This document shows positions 23,044-31,273 of a stretch of 64,000 nt of DNA, one piece after another. Within the stretch, counting starts at the first letter, position 1. Each line of letters starts with the position of its first letter. Source of the stretch: Nonomuraea helvata (GTDB lineage: Bacteria > Actinomycetota > Actinomycetes > Streptosporangiales > Streptosporangiaceae); contig NZ_BAAAXV010000009.1 of the NCBI RefSeq assembly GCF_039535785.1, forward strand, positions 1,984,001 to 2,048,000, written 5' to 3'. Under the pieces are notes generated by a model. The model searched no databases, had not been told where the DNA came from, and was given only the letters and a program-made list of their open reading frames with translations. The position numbers and the translations under genes are program-made.

Positions 23044-23643
23044 TCAGTCGCCCTCGTAGCGCTGCTCGCGCCACGGGTCGCCGTAGTTGTGGTAGCCGGC
23101 CGTCTCCCAGAAGCCGGGCCAGTCCTCGTTCAGCAGGCGGATGCCGCGTACCCACTTGGCCGACTTCCAGAAGTACAGGTGCGGCACGATCAGCCGGGCC
23201 GGGCCGCCGTGCCGGGGCTCCAGGTCCTCGCCGTCGAAGCGGTGCACGAGCCACGCCTTGCCGTCGAGCAGGTCCTCCAACGGCAGGTTGGTGGTGTAGC
23301 CGCCGTACGAGTGGATCAGCGCGTACTCGGCGGCGGTCTCGACGTCCTCGAAGAGCACGTCCAGCGAGACGCCCTCCCAGGTGGTGTCCAGCTTGGACCA
23401 CTTGGTCACGCAGTGGATGTCGGCCGTGGGCGTCTCCATGGGCAGCGCCTGGAACTCCTCCCACGACCACCGGTGCGTCTGCTCCGCCTCCGTGTCGATG
23501 GCGAACTCCCACCGGTCGAGCGGCACCTGCGGCGTCGGCCCCGCGGACAGCACGGGGAAGTCGTCCACCAGGTACTGCCCGGGCGGCAGCCGGTCGCTGT
23601 CAGGTCTGCGCCGCCCGTGGAAGCCGCGCGAAATGATGCTCAC
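23044..23643 (-). CDS. Sulfite-oxidase-like molybdopterin-dependent oxidoreductase
   Basis: 199 residues, the short soluble form of the sulfite oxidase/MsrP fold. The molybdenum-ligand cysteine is in DIHCVTKWSKLDTTWEGV (near residue 78). HRFDGEDLEPRHGGPARLIVP is the conserved pterin-contact region, and YFWKSAKWVRGIRLL follows. There is no Tat signal, so it is probably cytoplasmic. The operon with the FAD reductase and the DUF6510 protein suggests a dedicated electron chain. The substrate is unknown; methionine sulfoxide or sulfite are only guesses from the fold. It begins 26 bases downstream of a response regulator gene on the same strand. Confidence 0.88.
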   Translation of the reverse strand: MSIISRGFHGRRRPDSDRLPPGQYLVDDFPVLSAGPTPQVPLDRWEFAIDTEAEQTHRWSWEEFQALPMETPTADIHCVTKWSKLDTTWEGVSLDVLFEDVETAAEYALIHSYGGYTTNLPLEDLLDGKAWLVHRFDGEDLEPRHGGPARLIVPHLYFWKSAKWVRGIRLLNEDWPGFWETAGYHNYGDPWREQRYEGD

Positions 23644-23669
23644 GCGCTCATTTCATCACACGCCTCCCG

Positions 23670-24329
23670 TCAGCTCTTACGCGGAGTGACCAGCCCCGAT
23701 TCGTAGGCGAAGACCACCAGCTGCGCGCGGTCGCGCGCCCCCAGCTTGGTCATCGCCCTGCTGACGTGTGTCTTCGCGGTGGTCGGGCTGATCACCATGT
23801 GGGCGGCGATCTCGTCGTTGGACATGCCGCGGGCGACCAGGGCGGCCACCTCGCGTTCGCGGTTGGTGAGCACGTCGAGGCCCTGCGGTTCCGGCGACGG
23901 GCGGCGGGCCACGTACTCGCCGATCAGGCGGCGGGTGATCGCGGGCGAGAGCAGCGCGTCGCCGCGGGCCGCGACCCTGACGCCCTGCAGCAGGTCGGCG
24001 GGCTCGGTGTCCTTGACCAGGAATCCGCCCGCGCCCGCCCTGAGCGCGTTGAAGACGTACTCGTCGAGGCCGTAGTTGGTGAGGATCACGACGTGGACCG
24101 CGCTCAGCCGCTCGTCGGCCGCGATGCGCCTGGTCGCCTCGATGCCGTCCATCACCGGCATCTGCACGTCGACGAGCGCCACGTCCGGCAGGTGCTCGAG
24201 GGCGAGCGCGACGGCCTGCTCGCCGTTCGCGGCCTCGGCCACGACCTCGATGTCGTCCTCGGCCTCCAGCAGCGCGCGGAAGCCGCCGCGGATGAGTGCC
24301 TGGTCGTCCACGAGCAGTACGCGGATCAC
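23670..24329 (-). CDS. NarL/LuxR-type response regulator
   Basis: 219 residues. The receiver domain has the acidic pocket VDDQ near the N terminus and the phosphoacceptor in VALVDVQMPVMDG (Asp about 54). The output domain (about 150-215) has LTNREREVAALVARGMSNDEIAAHMVISPTTAKTHV, a LuxR helix-turn-helix. ATG 24329 overlaps the histidine kinase stop by four bases (ATGA). It is the partner of that kinase. The molybdoenzyme operon begins 26 bases downstream on the same strand, so read-through is possible. Confidence 0.93.
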   Translation of the reverse strand: MIRVLLVDDQALIRGGFRALLEAEDDIEVVAEAANGEQAVALALEHLPDVALVDVQMPVMDGIEATRRIAADERLSAVHVVILTNYGLDEYVFNALRAGAGGFLVKDTEPADLLQGVRVAARGDALLSPAITRRLIGEYVARRPSPEPQGLDVLTNREREVAALVARGMSNDEIAAHMVISPTTAKTHVSRAMTKLGARDRAQLVVFAYESGLVTPRKS

Positions 24330-25501
24330 GCCGGTTCCCCCAATGGCAGCTCCGCGCGTACGGTGAAGCCGCCCTCCGGGCGGGGCTCGGTCAGCAGCCG
24401 TCCGCCGAGCGCCGTGACGCGCTCGCGCATGCCGAGCAGGCCCACGCCTGGCACGGGCGGCGCGTCCCTGCGCGCCTGACCGTCGTCGTCCACCTGCACG
24501 ACCAGCTCCTCACCGCCGTAGTCGATACGCACCGACGCCGCCGCCCCGCCCGAGTGCCTGGAGACGTTGGTGAGGGCCTCCTGCACGATCCGGTACGCGG
24601 CCCGGTCCACCTCGGACGGCAGCTCCCGGCGTACCCCCGAGATCGTCACCGTGGCGGGCAGACCGGTCGAGCGGGCCCGCTCCACCAGGTCGTCGAGCCG
24701 GTCGAGGCCGCTGGCCCGCGTCTCGTCGCCCTCGCCCTCGCCCTCGCCCTCGCCCTCGTGAGCGTCGGAGTCGCGCAGCACCTCCAGCGTGGCGCGTAGC
24801 TCGCGCATGGCGTCGCCGCTGGCCTCCTGGATGGCCAGCAGCGCGCCGGGCACCTCCTCGCCGCGCTTGCGTGCCAGATGGACGGCCACGCCCGCCTGCA
24901 CCTTGATGATCGAGATGCTGTGGGTGAGCGAGTCGTGCAGCTCCCTGGCGATCCTGAGCCGCTCCTCGCCCGCGCGGCGGCGTGCGACCTCCTCGCGGGT
25001 GCGCTCGGCCTCGACGGCCCGCTGCTCGGCCTGCTCCACGTACGCCTGCCGGTGCCGCGCGACCGTCGCCGTCACGCCCGCGGTCAGGAACCAGCCGATC
25101 AGCAGCACCGTCTGCTGGACGACGTCCTTGAGGTCCTGCCCCTCGGCGTTGGCCAGGTTCGCCGTCAGGCCGGAGCCCAGGAACACCGCTGCCGCCAGCG
25201 CCGGCGCGAGCCGGTGGCCGGCCCGTACCGATCCGAAGATCGCCACCAGGACGGGGAACATGGCGGGCGGGCCCGGCTCGGCGTGCACCGAGTAGACGAG
25301 CATGCAGACGGTGCTGACCAGCAGCGCCACCAGGGGCGCCCGCCGCCAGGCGATCACGGCGAGCGAGCCGACGAGTACGGCGGCCAGGTCGAGGGCGCCC
25401 GCCTTCGGCGTGACCAGCAGGGTCGCCGAGAGCATGACGGCCACGACGGCGGCGAGCGCGCCGTCCAGGGCGAGCGGCCGCCATTCGCTCCGAAAGGTCA
25501 T
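24326..25501 (-). CDS. Sensor histidine kinase (HisKA_3 / NarX-like)
   Basis: 391 residues. Five or six N-terminal membrane segments (about 12-145) have almost no external loop, so the signal is probably sensed in the membrane. A coiled-coil linker (about 150-180) precedes the phosphoacceptor histidine in ARELHDSLTHS (about His 189). The HATPase domain follows from about 280, with GVGLLGMRERV as its G box. Between dimerisation helix and ATPase domain lies a Gly-Glu repeat from a hexanucleotide expansion. The gene overlaps its response regulator by four bases. Confidence 0.92.
   Translation of the reverse strand: MTFRSEWRPLALDGALAAVVAVMLSATLLVTPKAGALDLAAVLVGSLAVIAWRRAPLVALLVSTVCMLVYSVHAEPGPPAMFPVLVAIFGSVRAGHRLAPALAAAVFLGSGLTANLANAEGQDLKDVVQQTVLLIGWFLTAGVTATVARHRQAYVEQAEQRAVEAERTREEVARRRAGEERLRIARELHDSLTHSISIIKVQAGVAVHLARKRGEEVPGALLAIQEASGDAMRELRATLEVLRDSDAHEGEGEGEGEGDETRASGLDRLDDLVERARSTGLPATVTISGVRRELPSEVDRAAYRIVQEALTNVSRHSGGAAASVRIDYGGEELVVQVDDDGQARRDAPPVPGVGLLGMRERVTALGGRLLTEPRPEGGFTVRAELPLGEPA
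24729..24758. repeat. Hexanucleotide CCCTCG repeat, five copies, in the kinase gene
   Basis: CCCTCG is repeated five times in direct succession and encodes GEGEGEGEGD on the minus strand, in the linker after the phosphotransfer helices. The unit preserves the frame, so copy changes alter linker length only. Confidence 0.85.
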
Positions 25502-25696
25502 TCCTGCACATTAGATCCTCTACCCGGACACGGTCCTCGGCGGCCGGTCGTAATTCGGCACTACTCCCGGCGAAGTACGTCGCACGATCCTGCGCCCGGG
25601 GCGGTAGGCGGAGGAGCCTCCTCGGGGCCGACGACCTGGCGCCGGGAGAAGACCACGATGTCCGGCTATGGAGACGATCCAAGAGAAGGACCGGTA

Positions 25697-26692
25697 ATGG
25701 CCGGCCAGTTCCGTTACGTCACCCCGGTCGAGCCGCGGGCCGCGACCGGGCGGGTGGCCCGGGTCTACGCGCAGCTCGCGGAGGACTTCCGCATGGCGCG
25801 CATGCCTGTCTTCCTGACCCTGTCGCCCGCCCCGGAGGTGCTCGCCGCGACCTGGGCCATGCTGCGCGAGTCGCTGCTGGCCGGTGACGAGTCCAGAACC
25901 GCCAGGGAGGTCGTGGCGCTGGGCGTGTCGATGGCCAACCGCTGCCCGTTCTGCGTGGCCGCGCACACGACGCTGCTGCACGCGACCGGCGACCACCGGC
26001 TGGCCGAGACCATCGCCGCCGGCGGCACGCCCGACGATCCCCGGCACGCCGAGCTGCTGGCCTGGGCCGGGTCCCGGCGGCGGGCGCCGGAGACCGGGCC
26101 GCAGATCGTCGGCACGGCGCTGACCTTCCACTTCATCAATCGCATCGCCTCGGCGCTGCTCACCGAGAACCTGCTCCCCGCGAACCTCCAGAAGTCGCGC
26201 CTGGTCAGGAGCGTGGGCGGCCGGGCGATGTCGCGCGCCGTGCGCACGCGGCTGCTGTCGGGCGCGAGCCTGCCGCTGGTCGCGGACCTGCCCGCGCTGC
26301 CGGAGCCCGCCTGGGGCGCGGGCACGTCCGTGGGCGCCGCCTACGCCGCGCTCCGGGCCGTGGCGGGGACGGGCGGCGAGCTGCTCGGAGAGTCCGCCCG
26401 TGCCGCCGTGACCGACGCGGTCGCGGCCTGGGACGGGGAGCACCCGCCGATGGGCGGAGCCTGGCTGGACGGGCCGCTCGCGGACGTGCCCGCCGGGGAG
26501 CGGCCCGGGGCCCGGCTGGCCCTGCTCGTCGCTCTCGCGCCGTACCGGGTGACCGACGCCGACGTGGCCGCCTGGCGCGGCTCCAGGACGGACGAGGACC
26601 TGGTACGGCTCTGCGCGTTCGGCGCCGCCTCGGCCATGGAACGCATGGAGACCTTCATCACCGCCTCAGCACTCACAGGAGATCGATCATGA
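25697..26692 (+). CDS. AhpD-like carboxymuconolactone decarboxylase family protein
   Basis: 331 residues from ATG 25697, preceded by GAGAAGGA with a 6-base gap. ATG 25658 with GGGAGAAG upstream is a serious alternative. The redox motif MANRCPFCVAAHTTLLHATG (CxxC followed by a histidine) near residue 90 is the AhpD signature of thiol peroxidatic proteins. The remaining 200 residues are helical and form a second, degenerate unit without a CxxC. The gene overlaps the next one by ATGA and heads a run of redox genes including a multicopper oxidase. It probably acts in peroxide or thiol chemistry. Confidence 0.85.
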   Translation: MAGQFRYVTPVEPRAATGRVARVYAQLAEDFRMARMPVFLTLSPAPEVLAATWAMLRESLLAGDESRTAREVVALGVSMANRCPFCVAAHTTLLHATGDHRLAETIAAGGTPDDPRHAELLAWAGSRRRAPETGPQIVGTALTFHFINRIASALLTENLLPANLQKSRLVRSVGGRAMSRAVRTRLLSGASLPLVADLPALPEPAWGAGTSVGAAYAALRAVAGTGGELLGESARAAVTDAVAAWDGEHPPMGGAWLDGPLADVPAGERPGARLALLVALAPYRVTDADVAAWRGSRTDEDLVRLCAFGAASAMERMETFITASALTGDRS

Positions 26693-27078
26693 CCGCGCAA
26701 CACACCCTTGCCACCCGGCCCGTGACCTGGCCCATGTGGGCGCTCAAGGTCGTGGCACCCCTGCACGCCGTCGCGCTGCTGTTCCAGGCGGTGGCGGCGG
26801 GCCTGCTGCTCTCCACGCCCGGCGGCCGGTCGCTGCACATGGCCACGGCCGTCGCCCTGCTCGTCATAGGGGTCGTCCATGTCGTGGCGGCGGTCCTGGT
26901 CCGCTGGCCCGGCGGTGGGAAGAGCAAGTTCATCCTTCCGGCAGTGATCCTCCTGGTGGCCACGGTGGTGCAGGCGATTCTCGGTGTCGCCGGGCTGAAG
27001 GTCCTGCACGTGCCGTTGGGGGTGCTGATGTTCCACGGAGGCGTCGAGCAGTTCAACCGGGTCATGTCGCGGTCATGA
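26689..27078 (+). CDS. Four-TM histidine-containing membrane protein
   Basis: 129 residues with four hydrophobic segments (about 17-40, 49-71, 81-101 and 104-120). Histidines sit within or at the ends of the segments, at 26, 50, 64, 107 and 116, an arrangement that recalls small b-type cytochromes. I do not recognise the family. ATG 26689 overlaps the AhpD-like stop (ATGA), and its own TGA overlaps the multicopper oxidase ATG. Such tight coupling suggests it carries electrons or anchors the oxidase system. Haem binding is an inference from the histidine pattern only. Confidence 0.75.
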   Translation: MTAQHTLATRPVTWPMWALKVVAPLHAVALLFQAVAAGLLLSTPGGRSLHMATAVALLVIGVVHVVAAVLVRWPGGGKSKFILPAVILLVATVVQAILGVAGLKVLHVPLGVLMFHGGVEQFNRVMSRS

Positions 27079-28523
27079 CCCCCACACGACGTGACGTGCT
27101 GCGGCTGCTGGGACTGGGCGCGGTGGCGGTGGCCGGGGTGCCCGGCTGCTCGCTGCTCGCCGGAACCCCGCAGCCGCAGCTCCTGACCAGCCGGGCGCCG
27201 CTGCCCAAGCCGTTCGCGGTGCCGCTGCCGGTCCCCGAGGTGGCCAGGCCGGTGCGCAGCGCGGGCGGGGCCGACTTCTACGAGCTGACCGAGCGGGCGG
27301 CCGAGGTCGAGGTGCTGCCCGGCCTGCGTACCCGCGTATGGGGGTACGGGGGCACCTTCCCCGGCCCGACCATCCAGGCACGCAGCGGGCGGCGAACCGT
27401 CGTCAAGCTGGTCAACCAGCTCAGCGAGCCGACCGTCCTGCACCTGCACGGCGGGCACACTCCGCCGGAGTCCGACGGCTTCCCCACCGACCTGGTGGCG
27501 CCGGGGGCGTCCCGCGAGTACGTGTTCCCGCTGGAGCAGCGGGCCGCCACGCTCTGGTACCACGACCATCGCATGGACTACACGGGGCCGCAGGTCTGGC
27601 GCGGCCTTGCCGGGATGTTCCTCGTACGGGACGCCGAGGAAGAGGCGCTGCCGCTGCCCGCGGGTGAGCGCGACCTGCCGCTGCTGATCTGCGACCGGTC
27701 GTTCGAGGCCGACGGGACGATGCTGTACCCGGGGCTGGAGGGCCGGCCCGGGGTGCGGGAGGCGTACATGGGGGGCCTGCTCGGGGACGTGATCCTGGTC
27801 AACGGGGCGCCGTGGCCGGAGCTGCGGGTCTCCAGGACGCGGTACCGGCTGCGGCTGTGCAACGCCTCCAACGCCCGGGCGTACGAGCTGGCGACGGGCG
27901 GGCCGATGATCCAGATCGGCACCGACGGCGGGCTGCTGGCCCAGCCGCGCACGGTGCGGCAGCTCCGGCTGGCCCCCGGCGAGCGGGCCGACGTGGTGAT
28001 CGACTTCTCCGCGTACCGCCTGGGTCAGCAGGTCGAGCTGCGGAACCTGGCGGGGGAGGGGGCGCAGGGCAAGGTCATGCGGTTCGCCGTGGACCGGGAC
28101 GAGACCGACGAGTCGTCGGTGCCCGCGCGGCTGTCCACGGTCGAGCCGCTCGACCCCGGCAGGGCGAAGGTGACGCGGGACTTCGAGTTCAGCAACGGGG
28201 GCATGGGCTGGCTGATCAACGGCAAGCCGTTCGACGCGAAGCGGATGGAGGCCAGGCCCCGGCTCGGCGACATCGAGGTCTGGCGGCTGACCAGCGACGT
28301 CGCCCACCCGGTCCACCTGCACCTCGACCACTTCCAGGTGCTGACGGTCAACGGCGAGCGCCCGAAGGGGCCGCCCGAGTGGAAGGACACCGTCGAGCTG
28401 CGCGACGCGCAGACCGTCGAGATCGTCACCCGCTTCACCGACTATCGCGGGCGGTACGTCCTGCACTGCCACAACCTGGAGCATGAGGACATGGCCATGA
28501 TGGCGGCCTTCGAGGTCGTCTGA
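27075..28523 (+). CDS. Tat-exported multicopper oxidase, probable lipoprotein
   Basis: 482 residues. The N terminus MTPTRRDVLRLLGLGAVAVAG is a twin-arginine signal, and VPGC at about 23-26 makes a lipobox. Copper-binding motifs are complete: HLHGGHTPP, LWYHDHRMDYTG, HPVHLHLDHFQVL and YVLHCHNLEHEDMAMMAAF, so type 1, 2 and 3 sites are all filled, with a methionine as axial ligand. It resembles laccase/SpoxA/CotA-like and copper-efflux oxidases. It works outside the cytoplasmic membrane, oxidising metal ions or phenols with oxygen. It is the third gene of an ATGA-linked operon. Confidence 0.93.
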   Translation: MTPTRRDVLRLLGLGAVAVAGVPGCSLLAGTPQPQLLTSRAPLPKPFAVPLPVPEVARPVRSAGGADFYELTERAAEVEVLPGLRTRVWGYGGTFPGPTIQARSGRRTVVKLVNQLSEPTVLHLHGGHTPPESDGFPTDLVAPGASREYVFPLEQRAATLWYHDHRMDYTGPQVWRGLAGMFLVRDAEEEALPLPAGERDLPLLICDRSFEADGTMLYPGLEGRPGVREAYMGGLLGDVILVNGAPWPELRVSRTRYRLRLCNASNARAYELATGGPMIQIGTDGGLLAQPRTVRQLRLAPGERADVVIDFSAYRLGQQVELRNLAGEGAQGKVMRFAVDRDETDESSVPARLSTVEPLDPGRAKVTRDFEFSNGGMGWLINGKPFDAKRMEARPRLGDIEVWRLTSDVAHPVHLHLDHFQVLTVNGERPKGPPEWKDTVELRDAQTVEIVTRFTDYRGRYVLHCHNLEHEDMAMMAAFEVV

Positions 28524-28583
28524 CGCCCCACGGCGGGCGGGTGGTCCTCGACAGGTCGGCGGGGGGCGCTCAGTATCGGGACC

Positions 28584-30884
28584 ATGGGTGAGCCTTATGT
28601 CGGCGCCAGGACGCCGCGACGGGAAGACGCCAGGCTGTTGACCGGAAAAGGCAGGTACGTCGGCGCGGTGCGCCTGCCTGGCACGCTCCACGCGTACGTG
28701 GTGCGCAGCCCCATCGCCCACGGGCGGCTGGTCGGCTGCGACGCCAAGGCGGCCTGGGCGGTCGAGGGCGTGCTCGACGTCATCACCCCGGCCGACGCCG
28801 CCGGCCTGAGCCTGCCCTGCGTGAGCCTGGCGCCCGGCCAGCGCATGACGTCGTTCCCGGTGCTGGACGACGCCATCAGGTACGTGGGCCAGCCCCTCGC
28901 CGTCGTCGTCGCCCGCACGCCCGAGGCCGCCAGGGACGCCGCCGAGCTCGTCGATCTCTCGCTGGACGAGCTGCCCGCGGCGGTCGGGACGGATCGGGCG
29001 ATGGAGGAGGGGGCGCCGCTGCTGTACCCCGAGTGGGGCACGAACGTGCTCACCGACTTCACGCTGGGCGACGCGGACTGGGCCTCCTTCGCCGAGCAGG
29101 CCGCGCACGTGGTCGAGATGACGTTCACGATGGGGCGGGTCTCGCCGTACCCCCTTGAGCCGCGCGGCGTGGTGGCCTCGTACGCCGACGACGAGCTGAC
29201 CGTGCACATCTCCTCGCAGGCGCCCCACCACGTGCGCGAGCACCTGGCGGACGCGTTGGGGCTCTCCCACGACCGGGTACGCGTGATCAGCGGCGACACG
29301 GGCGGCGGGTTCGGCGCCAAGGAGCACGTCTATCCCGACGAGGCCCTCATCTGCCTGGCCGCGATGCGCCTGGGCCGGCCGGTGAGCTGGTCGGAGTCGC
29401 CGGGCGACCGGCTGTTCGCCACGCTGCCGGCGCGGGCGGCCGTGCACCGGGCGCGGCTGGCGCTCGCCGAGGACGGGCGGTTCCTGGCGCTGCACGCCGA
29501 CGTGGTCGGTGACGTGGGCGCCCATCCCTCCAACGTCGGAATCTCGACCTTCACGGTGACGGCCACGCTGCTGCCCGGGCCGTACCGGTTCGACCGGGTG
29601 GCGGTACGCGTGCGCGGCGTCGTCACCAACACCACGCCGACCGGCTCCTACCGGGGCTTCGGCCAGCCGGAGGCGGCCCTGACGAGGGAGCGGCTGATCG
29701 ACGAGGCGGCACGCAGGCTGGGGATCGACCGGATCGAGCTGCGGCTGCGGAACATGCTGGGGCCCGACGAGCTGCCGTACACCACGCGGGTCTACCAGCG
29801 CTACGACTCCGGCGACTACCCGCTCGCCCTGCGGACCCTCCGGGACCTGGTCACGCCCGTCGAGAAGGCCGACGGCCGCAGGCGCGGCATCGGCTACTCC
29901 TGCCACGTGGAGAGCACCGGCATGGGCCCCTCGATGGATCTCAAGGCCACCGCGATCCAGGCGGGCGGCTACGAGACGGTGGTCCTGCGGATGGAGCAGG
30001 ACGCGTCCGTGGTCGTGTCGTCCGGGGTGGTCTCGATCGGGCAGGGCATCGAGACGGCGCTGGCCCAGCTGGCGGCCGACCGGGTGGGGGTGCCGATCGA
30101 GCGGGTCCGGGTGGTGCTGGGGGACACGGCGACCACGCCGTACTCGTCGATCGGGGCGATCGCGAGCCGCTCACTGGCGGTCGGCGGCGGGGCGCTCACC
30201 CGGGCCGCCGAACAGCTCCGCGGCAAGCTCCTGGCCCTCGCCGCACACCGGCTGGAGGCCGCACCCGACGACCTGGAGATCGCCGACGGCTCGGTACGGG
30301 TGAAGGGCGACCCCGCGGCGTCGGTCACCCTGCGTGAGCTCGCCACGTCGGCGTGGCGCGGCTGGGACCTCCCCGACGGAGCCGCACCCGGCCTGGAGGA
30401 ACGGGTCAGCTACGACCCGGCCGGCTACACGTTCGCCTACGGCGCGCACGCGGCCGCCGTGGCCGTGGATCCGGAGACCGGAGCCGTCGAGGTGGAGCGC
30501 TACTGGGTCGTCAACGACGCGGGCGTCCTGGTCAACCCGGCCGTGGTGGAGGGCCAGCTGCGCGGCGGAGTGGCGCAGAGCATCGGCATGGCGCTGACCG
30601 AGGAGATCGTCTACACCCCCGAAGGCCAGCCCATCACCGACTACCTGCTGCCGACGACGCGCGAGGTGCCGGACATCGAGGTCGTGATGCTGGAGACCCC
30701 CTCGCCGATAACCCCCGGCGGCATGAAGGGCGTCGGGGAGGCGGGCACGATCGGCCCGCCGGCCGCCATCGCCAACGCGGTCGCCGCCGCCCTCCCGGAG
30801 ATCGCCGACCGGATCACCGGCGTCCCCCTGACCCCGTCCCGCCTCTGGTCCCTGCTCGCGGACGTGCCCTCACCGCCCCGCTGA
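28584..30884 (+). CDS. Molybdenum hydroxylase large subunit (xanthine/CO dehydrogenase family)
   Basis: 766 residues. The N-terminal a/b hammerhead domain starts at VGARTPRREDARLLTGKGRYV. The molybdopterin-binding domains show SGDTGGGFGAKEHVYPDE (near 235-252), SYRGFGQPEAALTRERLID (near 354-372) and the catalytic glutamate in MKGVGEAGTIGPPAAIANAV (near 713-732). This is a complete large subunit, yet the FAD-binding and 2Fe-2S subunits that normally complete the enzyme are absent on both sides. It follows the multicopper oxidase by 60 bases on the same strand. The substrate loop does not let me name a substrate. Confidence 0.92.
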   Translation: MGEPYVGARTPRREDARLLTGKGRYVGAVRLPGTLHAYVVRSPIAHGRLVGCDAKAAWAVEGVLDVITPADAAGLSLPCVSLAPGQRMTSFPVLDDAIRYVGQPLAVVVARTPEAARDAAELVDLSLDELPAAVGTDRAMEEGAPLLYPEWGTNVLTDFTLGDADWASFAEQAAHVVEMTFTMGRVSPYPLEPRGVVASYADDELTVHISSQAPHHVREHLADALGLSHDRVRVISGDTGGGFGAKEHVYPDEALICLAAMRLGRPVSWSESPGDRLFATLPARAAVHRARLALAEDGRFLALHADVVGDVGAHPSNVGISTFTVTATLLPGPYRFDRVAVRVRGVVTNTTPTGSYRGFGQPEAALTRERLIDEAARRLGIDRIELRLRNMLGPDELPYTTRVYQRYDSGDYPLALRTLRDLVTPVEKADGRRRGIGYSCHVESTGMGPSMDLKATAIQAGGYETVVLRMEQDASVVVSSGVVSIGQGIETALAQLAADRVGVPIERVRVVLGDTATTPYSSIGAIASRSLAVGGGALTRAAEQLRGKLLALAAHRLEAAPDDLEIADGSVRVKGDPAASVTLRELATSAWRGWDLPDGAAPGLEERVSYDPAGYTFAYGAHAAAVAVDPETGAVEVERYWVVNDAGVLVNPAVVEGQLRGGVAQSIGMALTEEIVYTPEGQPITDYLLPTTREVPDIEVVMLETPSPITPGGMKGVGEAGTIGPPAAIANAVAAALPEIADRITGVPLTPSRLWSLLADVPSPPR

Positions 30885-30887
30885 GGC

Positions 30888-31070
30888 TCAGGTGAGGTCC
30901 TTCAGCTCCTTGCCCGCCTTGGACAGCGCCTGCTCCAGCGCCTTCATCCCGGCGGGCTTGGGCTTCGGAGGCGGCTCCCCGCGCCGGCCTCGCCGGCGGG
31001 CGGTGTCGGGGGCCGCGTCGGGGGCCGGCTGGGTGTCGTCCTTGCGCGTGTTCTCTTCAGCACTGCTCAT
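30888..31070 (-). CDS. Small charged protein of unknown function
   Basis: 60 residues from ATG 31070 (MSSAEENTRKDDTQPAPDAA). It has a basic proline-rich centre (RRRGRRGEPPPKPKP) and a short amphipathic C-terminal helix (MKALEQALSKAGKELKDL). No family is recognised. The frame keeps actinomycete GC3 bias up to the ATG and loses it upstream, which supports this start. It converges with the molybdenum hydroxylase gene, three bases away. Confidence 0.55.
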   Translation of the reverse strand: MSSAEENTRKDDTQPAPDAAPDTARRRGRRGEPPPKPKPAGMKALEQALSKAGKELKDLT

Positions 31071-31157
31071 GGCACTGCCTATACCCGTCGTTTCGGGCGG
31101 CGGATAAAAAGAATTGCGATTTCTCGCCGAAGATTCGACCCAAAAGCCTTCTTCGTG

Positions 31158-31183
31158 CGTACACGTTTCGACAGCCGTGTACG
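31158..31183. promoter_or_regulatory. Inverted repeat in the 31.1-31.27 kb intergenic region
   Basis: CGTACACG (31158-31165) and CGTGTACG (31176-31183) are perfect 8-bp arms with a 10-base spacer. They lie in the 203-base, relatively AT-rich gap between the small charged protein and the divergent RsbW-like gene. The element could be an operator for either promoter. Nothing else was recognised in the gap. Confidence 0.45.
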
Positions 31184-31273
31184 TCAACTCATAGGCAGGT
31201 CCTCTTGTTGAGCGAAACGCGTATTCGCTGCCCCTCGGTCCGGGAAGCCCGGGAAACACAGGAAAGAGATGCC

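Noticed and set aside
24878..25657. The long upstream extension of the AhpD-like frame
   Set aside because: It lies antisense to the histidine kinase and has shadow composition; ribosome sites support starts at 25658 or 25697.
26673..29906. A 1077-residue minus-strand frame across the multicopper oxidase and molybdenum hydroxylase
   Set aside because: It spans two unrelated well-recognised plus-strand genes and shows only biased residues.
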